Source: Acanthaster planci (taxonomy: Eukaryota; Echinodermata; Asteroidea; Valvatida; Acanthasteridae). From it: a DNA stretch of 64,000 nucleotides. Where the stretch lies: the NCBI RefSeq assembly GCF_001949145.1, contig NW_019091579.1, forward strand, positions 136,256 through 200,255, read 5' to 3'. How positions within the stretch are numbered: the first letter of the stretch is position 1; each line of letters starts with the position of its first letter. Both the position numbers and the translations under genes were made by a program. Shown piece after piece: positions 22,641-34,600 of this stretch. The notes below the pieces were generated by a model. It saw nothing but the letters and a program-made list of their open reading frames with translations. It searched no databases and had not been told where the DNA came from.

Positions 22641-25600
22641 GTAAAGTACGGTGTACACATGTAGTTTATTTCAGCAGACTTGCAAGGTCTTGATTCATTT
22701 AATTAAAATGTGACTCCAGCTCAATCATCTGAATTATAATGCTTATGCTTTAATGACCTGAGTTATTTGGCCTAGGATTTGTATGATATTATACAGTGTA
22801 TTCTTAACAATATTTCTCATATTACAAAGAATTAAAACAGTTACTCACAGCAAAAACTGTGAAGGTATCAGTTGGAGTTTTTGCGTAGCATCCTTCACGA
22901 CTTCCTCAGTGATGCATCAACTGATCATGCTGCTGGGCTTGTAGAACCTTTCCTGTCATCTGATGATGGTATAGTAGACTAGGGGACATGGAGCCAGCCC
23001 TAGTCGCTCTCAAGGGAAGACGATCTTGACCTGATGTGAATCACCTTACGGACAGCAATTGTCAAGTGTTAGGATTGGTTTTCATTCTTTTTGGTTGTAG
23101 TGGAGGTTGAAAACAGGCCACAGAGGGTCCCTACTTTGATGGAGCTGTGCATGGAAAAAGGTTTCTCCACGACCAGTCCGTTGCCCCCAGGACTGAAGCC
23201 GGCCCTATCCCAGCATCGTGGCAAGGCCAAGCTCGCTGCTTTACAGTTGCGCTGGCTTGGCAGAAACCTGGCAATCCTTGAGAAGCAGATCAAGTGGAAC
23301 CTCGTTGAGGCAGTGGGACCTCATGGAATGAGGGTGAGATCATAGACACTTGCTGCTGCTGTTTACTAAAAATAACGTAGTCCTCTTTGGATATCTTTGA
23401 GCGTGCCATAGGCACAATAATAATAATAATAATAACAGGTCCTCATGTAGTGCTTTTAACGAGGACCAAAGCTCTTTGCAAACAAATGCATGTACATTTC
23501 CCTCATCCTGTCCCCCCAAACCTGTGGAAATATGCTCTATGGAGAATTTCTAAACTTGCTGCGACAGTGACCTGTATTTTTCACCATTACGTCTTAGTAG
23601 GTTATTGGATAAGGATTTCCCTTGAGGTATTTCAACAGTACATGCCCAAAATGAACAGCATCGGAGGGTATTTCGGGAAGAGCATGCACACTCGAGATCA
23701 GTGCAGCCAGTCTTGCCTTTTTGAAATATCGAACAAGCTCATTAGGTGACACAGACTTGAAACAAATCACATAAAAGATAAACATCTTTTTATCCGCCCC
23801 TCCAAAAAAAAAAGTGATTGAAAAATTACAACTCCCAGAGCACTTCAAACTTCATCTGTCAGAAGGCATGTCACTGGCAAATACATGTACGTGTATAAAT
23901 TGTGACACGATGCCCATCCTTATCTTTCTATTTAAAGTCCACTCATTTGAGGCGTGACACCAAATCTCTTTGGAGACGGAAGCATTGGCAATATGATTGG
24001 AGCCCACACCCTGAGAGGAAGCTGTGGATTCTGCCTGCCAGCTGCCAGGTGTACGACACAGTGGAGTGGAAGATAGCAGGTATGTGTCCAGGGGTCCTGG
24101 ATCACTGTGATAGGCCAACCCCTTCCTCCTACACTCGTAACTAAATTGTATCGAGTGGTACTGGTACTTAAAATGTGCTCACACTGAGACTCTGTCCCCA
24201 AACCCCTTCCAAGATGACTGGGAGGGAACTATGTAACAGGCACTTGAATGCCATTGATAGGATCTCATGTGAAGGTGTCACAGATTTGTATTCATTCCGA
24301 TGAAAATTCTTTTGCCTGCATGCTTGTATGTGCCTGGCTTGGCTAAACCAGCGCGTGCATTTGGATGCATACCCATAGCATCAGTTGAATGAAGCAGTTT
24401 TCAATCACAGAGCTAGAGCCATGTTACATGTACAGTACCTGGGGGAAGGAATGAAGTTAGCATAAACTAATGTTGCTATATGAGAATGGTTCAAACACAT
24501 AATGTCTCTCAGTCATGTCAGTGTGTCGATGAAGAAAAATGGCATAAATGCTAAATTTAAATAAATTTTTCTTTTGTTCATTTATTTGATTTATTTATTG
24601 ATACGTTGTACATGTGTCTATATTTGGGGGGTTCTTTGCTTTTTTTGGGGGGGGGTTTGAGTGGTGGTTGTGTTTGTTAAGTTTAATATTACAGGGCTGT
24701 AGGCCTCCACTAATCACTGAATTGCAATGAAAAACAGGGAAAGCTAATTATTTACGTAAGAAGCTTGATTTTGTGCATGTGGAGGAACTTGTACTTTTTT
24801 ATAAGAGAAGGTATTTTGTCATTTATATTTTGCGTCTTTCTGGTACTCGACGCTAACATGAGTGTGGTTGTTTTCCCTAGCCCTGGCACATTACATCAAC
24901 TTGGCACTTCCACTTCGGAGCGGTGACCCCAAAAAGGGTGGAGCTTCCCCGTCAGAACAGCAGGGCTGCAAGGATGGGGACGTCCAGCAGGTCAAGCGAT
25001 GCCTGAGAAAGAGGTCTGTAGCTTGGGCGTGGCCAATGAAATGCATATTCATTGGTTTTTTTGTGTGCCCACGTAACCGTAATGATTGTCATGTGTGAGG
25101 CCTAGCATCTGTAAGATAGGAGTCAAGATTTCCTATGAAACTAAAAAGAGTTTGAAACCAGTTAGTACTTTTATCATAAAGAACCTTTGTAACGGGCTCT
25201 CAACCAAAAGAATGAATAAGTTTCTGAAATATTTGTGATTTTTCTACAAATATTACTTACATGTACTTGCAAAAATCTCAATTTTTGCATTTAGAATGTG
25301 TCTGCATCTGATAGCTTTTCTATCCTTTACCCGTCTTGCACTTCAATAGGCATATCTTAAGTCCACCAATTAGCACTCACCTGGATTAATCCCATGCCAG
25401 TGCAGAAGTGTACTCAACTTGTGGGGATCCAGGCTAACTGCACAAGAGGAGTGTGTGGGAAGAGTTTAAGATAAGGTGAAGAACAGAATTGAGGCAGAGA
25501 TCCTTGCAAACTTTTCATTCATCAATATTTTCCCCCTGTTTTCTGTCACAGATATCCCAAGCTGGTGAAGTATTGTTTTGATCACGCCATGGCCTATGTA

Positions 25601-28600
25601 TGGTGGACCAGGGGCAGATGCACGAAAGCCCAGGAATCCTTCATAAAGATTGCCAAACGATATCCACCCGGTAATGACTCCGTCCTATTGAACAGTTTAA
25701 AGGCTGAATTATAAATACCATGACATCAAACACGACCTTGGTGTCCCGTACAGCAAGGTTTTGTCCCCAGTTTTGCTGGGGCAAGGCACCATACGTTTTT
25801 ATATTTTATTGATTTGTCGAATAAATAGATATAGGTGCCGTGTGATCTCTAGGTTGGCTTGGGTAACCGGAAACACAACTATTTTTTTGTTTGGCCTTAA
25901 GATACTGCAATGGGCTGTGCTCAACTGAGTATGTTGTCTCTCTTTTTAGACCTGATTTCTGAGACAGAGCAGAGCACTTTATGGGCCCGTCACCGAGCCA
26001 TGGTGCTGGTTGAGATTGGCCGCCTGTTGGTGAGCTTTGACCAGCCAGACTCAGCTGGGCACTTCTTTCGGGAGGCTGCCGAGGTGGCCTCTAGGAAGGT
26101 TCACCCCAAGATCGCAGACAAGCTGACCCTGCAGTCCCTGGCTCTGACGGCTTCGGCTTACGACCAAGGGTGGGTGCAGTGTCAAATTCTGTACGAGTAG
26201 TGTGGTTGAATAATTGCATCGAAGATGGGTATATTTACATCTTGGGGGAAGTCTCATTGAAGATAAAGTCACTTGGGAGTTTAAAGTGTAGCTTACCATG
26301 CCTGTCCCTCTTTATGTTTGTTATATTCTTAAAGTGAGTTTGTGTGCGTGAATTTTGTCGGTGCACAGCTGCTCAACCCTAACCTTCCCCAAGCACACAG
26401 AATTAAGCAGTAGTAAAGTGTTTNNNNNNNNNNNNNNNNNNNNNNNNNNNNNNNNNNNNNNNNNNNNNNNNNNNNNNNNNNNNNNNNNNNNNNNNNNNNN
26501 NNNNNNNNNNNNNNNNNNNNNNNNNNNNNNNNNNNNNNNNNNNNNNNNNNNNNNNNNNNNNNNNNNNNNNNNNNNNNNNNNNNNNNNNNNNNNNNNNNNN
26601 NNNNNNNNNNNNNNNNNNNNNNNNNNNNNNNNNNNNNNNNNNNNNNNNNNNNNNNNNNNNNNNNNNNNNNNNNNNNNNNNNNNNNNNNNNNNNNNNNNNN
26701 NNNNNNNNNNNNNNNNNNNNNNNNNNNNNNNNNNNNNNNNNNNNNNNNNNNNNNNNNNNNNNNNNNNNNNNNNNNNNNNNNNNNNNNNNNNNNNNNNNNN
26801 NNNNNNNNNNNNNNNNNNNNNNNNNNNNNNNNNNNNNNNNNNNNNNNNNNNNNNNNNNNNNNNNNNNNNNNNNNNNNNNNNNNNNNNNNNNNNNNNNNNN
26901 NNNNNNNNNNNNNNNNNNNNNNNNNNNNNNNNNNNNNNNNNNNNNNNNNNNNNNNNNNNNNNNNNNNNNNNNNNNNNNNNNNNNNNNNNNNNNNNNNNNN
27001 NNNNNNNNNNNNNNNNNNNNNNNNNNNNNNNNNNNNNNNNNNNNNNNNNNNNNNNNNNNNNNNNNNNNNNNNNNNNNNNNNNNNNNNNNNNNNNNNNNNN
27101 NNNNNNNNNNNNNNNNNNNNNNNNNNNNNNNNNNNNNNNNNNNNNNNNNNNNNNNNNNNNNNNNNNNNNNNNNNNNNNNNNNNNNNNNNNNNNNNNNNNN
27201 NNNNNNNNNNNNNNNNNNNNNNNNNNNNNNNNNNNNNNNNNNNNNNNNNNNNNNNNNNNNNNNNNNNNNNNNNNNNNNNNNNNNNNNNNNNNNNNNNNNN
27301 NNNNNNNNNNNNNNNNGACCAACAGCCTCTGTGCACAAAGTCCCATACGGGTGTTTAACTTTGTGTGAATGTGGAAGGTTAGGGCCAGCAACCCTTTGGG
27401 GGTTAGTGTTAAATGGCTTTAGCTAAGCATTTCATAATGTGCACATGTGCACCATCGTTGCATGGATTAAGGTTTCATTCTTGTGGTATCATTTTTCTCA
27501 GATTGATGGCCGGTCATTCAGCAATTCAGGCTGCCAGACTGTGGTCGACTACGGCGCAGCAAGCTCAGGCCGTGGAGCAGACGCCCCCGAGGAGCATGCA
27601 GGATTTCCAGTGGGAGGAACCGGGGGAATCGGTGATGGAACACTGCAGCCGTGAGGCGGTGTTAGCCGCCATGGAATCCCTACTGCACTGCCACGCCGGC
27701 CACCTTGCCAGTAATGAAGGAAGGGCTACTGAGCCTACTAGGATGGTTTTGCAGTGTCTGCATTGGCTAGTAATAGGGAAACTGTTGCTAATAATGAATA
27801 TATTGTCACCACTCAGCCTCAAGGCTTATTTCGAGAAAATCATACTCAAAGTTGAACAATTTTTTCATATTGAGGAATCACATATTTTTTGGGTCAAAAC
27901 ACTGAAAAGTTTTTTATGTATGCAGTAGCCCATTATTATGAAATGGCGGCATATTATCGCTGTTTTCACCGATCATATCTAATTTTAGGAGACATTTATT
28001 AAAATAAAAAAATTGTCACTTGGAATTTTAGAGTGCACACTGAACGTAACATTGCAGTACACAGCATGTGCATATTTATAAACTGTAAGACATTGAAGAA
28101 CACAGATTCATCCCTTTGTCAAAATGCAAACCACAAGGCATGTGTATAGCATATGTGGAAAGTCAGTGAGATTCACAAGGTTTGTCAATTTGAGAAAATG
28201 AAAAACTGACTCGGTTCACTATCATTGCTTTGTGTTCTTAGTGCAATTGACACTGTTTTTGTGTCAAAATTCGGTAACCATGTGGATGACATAAAAAATG
28301 AGAATATGTAAAAATATCAGATTGCCTAAAATCTCGGTTTTGGGCAGATTTGTCACTTTGTCAAAGCAGTGACGTGGCTTTGGAAGCCAGCAGCTTTGTG
28401 GATGTGGCTGTATACATGCCATTGACATATGCATTACAGCCACAGCCAGGAGTGCAGACAAAGCCTTCACCCCAACCCTCCCCTGGCTGTGACAATCACA
28501 CAGGATCTTACTGCATTTATTGCAGCGTTACATTGTATTTACCTGTTAGTGCTAATTGCCAAACTAATGGATGTGCATCTGAGTGCCCTCAATCACTCTG

Positions 28601-31600
28601 TGCAGATAAAGCAAATTGACGGTGAATCCCTCATTTCATTGCATCTGTCTTGCATTTTCATCACTAAAGCGGACAGTTGTCCATTGAGCCACATTTAAAC
28701 TACATGTGGAATCAAGATGAACTGAGATTAGATTGTAGTATATTTCTATACATTTACACCTATCAATTGAACTGGTTGTCCCTTTATGATATAAAACAAA
28801 AATAACTATGCCACTGGAAAAATAGCACTACCACTGGGAAATTTAAGAGCCAAGTTTATTTGCTTGTCAATACAGATTCAGCCAACCAAGATTTTCGGGA
28901 TTCGGCACATAGGAATCGAGTCTGGCTAACAGGGGCCAGAGGCTATCTGGAGAAGCTTCAAGGCCCAGACAGTGCCTTTGTTGGGATGTATCTGTCCTTT
29001 GTCCTGGCCATGCTCAACGAGGGAGTAGCTGCCGAGAATGCGTACCATGTTTCTTTGACAAGGTAATTTTGGTCGCCTGACTCCACCATTTGTGGCTAGC
29101 ATTATTTTAGCCATCGATTTTGACTTCTTCAAAAAAGCAAGGTATGCCCGGAAACACCTGATGCGCAGCCAAACACCCACGTACTGATGACCAACGAGAG
29201 CTATCTGATCAATATCTGTGCTATATTTCTGAATGCAGCCTAATGTCTGCTCATTTTGAATGCTCATCATCCGAAGCAATATTTACTGTCAAAACAACGG
29301 CCAAGCTCAAGTACAGTGGATGGAAAAATTCTGGAGTACATAAAACTTTTCAACATCATATCCCTTATATTCCCAAATCAAAACTATGAAATGCATAACA
29401 TTTTGAGCCTTATATCGCTTACATTCTCACCCAAGTGCCACTTTGCTTAGACAAGTAGTAATCTTTAACCAGGCTAATGTTTGATTCATCCTGTCAGGGA
29501 GTTTTCAGTAGTGCACAGCTAAGATGACTAGACCTATTTCTACATGTACTGTAGGTTTCTAGCTCCTATATGTAAGGATACCTGCATTCGCAAAACACTT
29601 TCTGAAGTTTCCAGATTTTCATGGACATCTAAACAAAGGACTTTTCTGAGAGCCATTTTTTAAACTACTTAATTCTTGTTGATGTGTTGAAAAATAGCAA
29701 CAGTGTTTGTTCTTTCTTAATTCAATGGAAAATGGCAGATTTATAATTGTTTTAAAAGGATCAAGAAGTTTAAAGTGTAAAGCTTGTTACAAAGAAAGCA
29801 TGCAGAAATGTGCATAATATGCCTGGTCTGATCAGCAATATCTGGAGCAGAGGGCCCGGCGACATTGCCACTGTGGTGACAGAGGACGACATTAGACCCC
29901 ACCCGTGGTGGCTCTTTGGGGAGTGGATCGCAGCTCGGAAGGCAGCCCTGAGGAAAGCAGTCTCTGAGCCCCTGCGCGTTCTCCCCTTGGTGTGGCGAAG
30001 GGGTCTGCAGCAACCCACCTACAGATACGACGGGTAAGCCAGTTCAACGAGCCAACCAAAGAGCTCGGCTGTCCCACATCTAATCTTTATGAAATTATTA
30101 ATTAATTAATTGACACTCATTACAAGTACTTATAATGCGCAGTTTTCAACGACTCAAGTTCAAGTTTTCTGAATGCGATGTATGGTTTGTTGAAATTCAT
30201 GGCCTCTCATCCCACGGGCACTGAGCATGTCCATGAAAAAATTTGCATATTTGGCTGACTGCAAGAACGGCTTGTCAGATTTTCTTGATAGTGGTGCCAA
30301 AGTGACTTCAAGGTGTTACTTAAACATACCTGAAGTCTTGGTTCGAGAAAAATTCACTGCGGTGATATCAGAGAAAATACAGAGGCCCTTCGGCCAGGGT
30401 TTCATTTTGGATGTGCCTGTCCTTTCTCAGCCAAAGTTAAAAACTGCCATCCCAGACACTATCCCAGACAAATTTTGAAATGTTGACATCCCTTTGTGCT
30501 ATCTGAGACCGTATTTAACCACTGCACGAAGTATTCAGGAAAGAACAGGGAAGACCTGCTCACCAGATCAAAAGATTTGTGTTTAAAAAGGAGACTTTTA
30601 CATTTTGAATAAGCAATTACTGCCTGGCCTTATTTTTTCTGCCTGTCCTCTCAGGACAGGTGGCCAGCTGTTCAGATGAAATAATATCCCTTGGCTCTGT
30701 TAGGATCAGCCTTCTTGTAGCACACGAAGCAGAGTTGGTTGTTTTCATGTATTGAACTAGTATGATTTTTACTTTCCTGTTATCTTAAAAGACTCTCTTA
30801 TGGGGCATTGCGCAAGCAGAATGCTGACATTGAGGGATTTACCCTTGACCTTCATGTGACCCCTAAAGGTCATTTGACCGGTGCCATGATGCAGAATCTC
30901 CCACCAATGACAAAGGTCTGCATGGATGCGTACACTGGGTAAGGAAACGCGCACTTGCAAAATTGGGTGTATATTATATGCATATGATTTGGTACTGAGG
31001 TCACCATTGGAAACCTGCAGTGTATGTGCCTTGTGGGACTCTGAGTGACCAGAAGAGGGTCCAGTTTGGGACTGAAGTAGGGACTGTCTGGTCACTCATG
31101 ATCACAGTCTTGAGGGGGTATAGACAAGCCGCAGTGACCGAATTGTCTTTGCTGGTTCTGGATAAATCCGTGCATCACCCACAAATTTTCCGAAATTTCT
31201 TGTGACTGTGGCTACTCTGGAAACTCTTCTTTTGACGTGGGACAAAACGTCACATGTGGCATCGAGGCTGTGCTCTGCACTGGAACAAATCATTCATTGA
31301 GATGCATGTGATCAAAGGTCCACCAATTAGATGAGAGGCATTCTCAGGCTGAGGTCTCAATCATACAGGATATTTGTAATTTAAATGAGGGACAAATGGG
31401 ACATGAAATCTATTGGTTGTAGCATGAGCTTTGTTTTATGTTTGTAACGACTCGTTTCTAAAGAAGCGATTCTTTTTTTTCCACCAGACAAGTTCACCTG
31501 GGTGACCCCTGCTGCGACAGTGAGCTGCATCGATGGGACAACTATGGTAAGACTGATGAGGCTAACAGAAGATGCAACAGTTACTCTCTCAGAAAGAGAA

Positions 31601-34600
31601 ATGGAGAATTTATAGAAAATGACCAAGTGCTATTGATCTTTACTTTGGATCCCATATCTATCCCCAGTGGAATTAGAATTGATATTTTTCAGCAGTGAAA
31701 ACGTTAACTCTCTCGCTTGGTTTGCTAGAGAGAAATCAAAGATGAAATCCTGGTTATCGTCAAAACGAGTTATGCGTTGTCCCAGGGTTGTTTGGGGAAA
31801 GCTCAACAAATGCTGAGTGAGCCCACTAGTACCAGACAGGTTCATTTTTGCCTTCCCATCAGTTCAAGGTGGAGACGGTCTGGGAAAGAGAAAGGAAATT
31901 GTTAAAGTAAGGAGTGAGAACACAAAGAAAAGGCTTGAACCTTACATTATTACCAGGAATGGGTCAATTATATACAACGGGTTTGCCCTTACCCAACGTA
32001 TATTTATATATATTTTTTTGTACGTTGGGTAAGGGCAAATCCGTTATATATAATTAACATCTCCCCAATGCAAAAATACATCTTGATAAAGGAATGAGTC
32101 AATAAAGCTATTGTCCATAATCACAAGAACCGATCTCAGAAAAGTCACTTTTCGACTTACTCGTGATGTTGATTGGCTGAGTCAGAATCGAATTTGATAG
32201 TGACAAGACAGGTCGGGGACATTGTTTTTCATAGAAGTTGCATCTGCTGACCTGAGTGTGCATCCGTAGTGAAATGACTTCTTATCATCTTAACCTAAAT
32301 GTTTTCCTTTTTTCTTTCCTGCTTCAGTTCTGTTGTAAATTTTATTTGCGTATGTCAATAAGTGCGAATATGAATGAACGAATATGAATAAATTGTGTTT
32401 GATGAGGCTGCCCTTAATGATTCAATCACATCGCCAGGCAGGAGGGGCGTGCAAGTATTCTGTTACCCTCCATAGACCTGTCTCATTATCCTTATATTGC
32501 ATTCTTTGGCTTAATGCATAGAAACCTGTAAAAACTGATGGACAGAAGGAGAAAACTGGCAGCATTTCACCATATGTTGGCATTTCAAAAATTGTGGATG
32601 GAAGTAAATGCCTTTTATATTTTACCCGTTGCAGATAACAATCATCCTCGTGCAGCTAACTTCGACTGTCAGAGTTCCCTCCCACAACCGAACATCATTT
32701 ACTCTGACCCCTTGACATCGACAACCGTCACCCTTGCAATCACCAGCGTGAGCTGTTACTACCAGTGTGAGGCGAACAGGCTTTCCCGAAATGCCCCCAG
32801 TAGGAAAAGGCCAGAGGACTTGAGATGGATTCAGGCAGAGTCGCGGCCGGCCATCTCTGTCATCTACCAGCGCAAAGGATCAGCCAGGGTCAAAGTTGAC
32901 CTTGTAGATCTCGTCTTGAAGGAACAAAAAAAGGTTAATCCCTGGACGAGCAAGTTTTCACAAATCAGCTCTGTTACTGATGTAATTTCTGAACAGTTCC
33001 ACTAAACGCCCTCCTTTGAGATACGTAGTTACTGTGATTTTGTTGTAATCTCTTTCAGAGTGTTCTTGATGCAATTGAGTCAAGTTATGCTGCGAAGCTC
33101 CTCAGGGAAGCGGAAAACTTCCTTGACTTCTTCATCAGGAGGCAGTATCACTTCAACAGCCATGTGAGTAGATGGATTTTGTATCGAGACCTCAAGACCA
33201 TCATAAAACCTCTAGCTGGAATCCAAGTCTTCAACTCTTCAAGAACAGTCATTTGTCATCATTCACCCTGTTACTTGCTACTGGTCTAATCACAGTCCTT
33301 GTGCGTGGTCTTGTGTCTGGTCTTGTCTTCAAAGAGTTCATTCATAATAACCACTTTTGTCTTGAGGACATGAAAGCACACTCTGGGCATCTGTATGAAC
33401 AGGCACGGCTGACGGGTAGCATGCATCAACTCACTTGAAGCTGATGTCCAAACATGCCAGTCTCCCGTTTGTTAAGCATGTACAAAGTATGAGGAGTCCA
33501 TGGAGGTGGACCATGTGTTAAACCGTAGCTTGGCCGCTGTTCACGGTTTGTTGTAGTAGCAAATGCCACTCTGCAGGTGCCTCCCAGAGTGTTGAAAAAT
33601 ATGAGGTTGTAAGAAATACCGTACAGATACTGTTCAATGACTCTTTGGAAGCAATATTTGTGGAATGTGGTTGTATATCAAAAGTTGGCAGCAATATCTT
33701 GCTCCTTTCAAAGTTCCAATTTTTGGCTAAATATAATATCGCCCTGAAGTGGTAGCATAAAAATGGCGTCTTGTCTTACCTGTCTGATTTATCGTCTTTT
33801 TTGTCATTTCCTTGAGAAGATGGTAATGGAGTTTTTGAATCACAAAATTAGTGATGAAAATTTCACGCATCCAGTGGCCCAACATCATCCGTCAACCAGT
33901 AAGGACATTGCCAAGTATGTTGAGGGAAAGAGGAACCGTTACAACTTCCAAATGGCACGGATCACCTTGAAAAAGGTTCTGTACGTTGGCAAGGCAACGG
34001 TCGTATTGCTGCTGATCATGCCAAGTTACGATGTATTCGTGGTATGTATATAGCAGTCTTCACTCTAAATTTGTTCAAGTCCAGAGTGAATAATATCGCG
34101 CAAAATCTCAGATTGTAGATTTTTGTTTTGGTATCCTGGACAGAAATAGTGACTGAATGGTGACAGATCATTTAAACGTCTTTACAGTGAGAACAAATCT
34201 CTATAAAAACAGGGAATTGACCCAACATGATGGCTACAAGAGAATTACTGGATTGTCTATGATATTCAGTTTGTAACACTCGCAGAAGAACAAGTCCAAG
34301 TTATTAATTTTGTTGCTGTAAAGTACATATATGATTCAGACACTGTTTACAATTATTATGTATGTTAATACTTTTCTCAATCTAAACCATTTGAAAGGAT
34401 TTTACTCAAACACGACAGTATTCCTCTAGTATACAGAGAGGGAGAGAATGAATGTGTCAGACCTTCTATAGCAGTTTTCTCTGAAGTGTGCGCATGTACC
34501 CACCAAATATTTGTGTGTTATTTTATAAAAACTACCATCTTTAAATGGCACTTCAGTGTGCAGAGTGAGCGCACATACCTTCATGTCAGTTTGCAAAGAC

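Noticed and set aside
26321-27391. Four long frames on both strands
   Set aside because: All are made open by the N gap; the known parts are short and lack coding character.
34007-34042. Transmembrane helix at VVLLL in exon 14
   Set aside because: The hydrophobic run is too short and is bordered by charged residues; a buried strand or helix is more likely.
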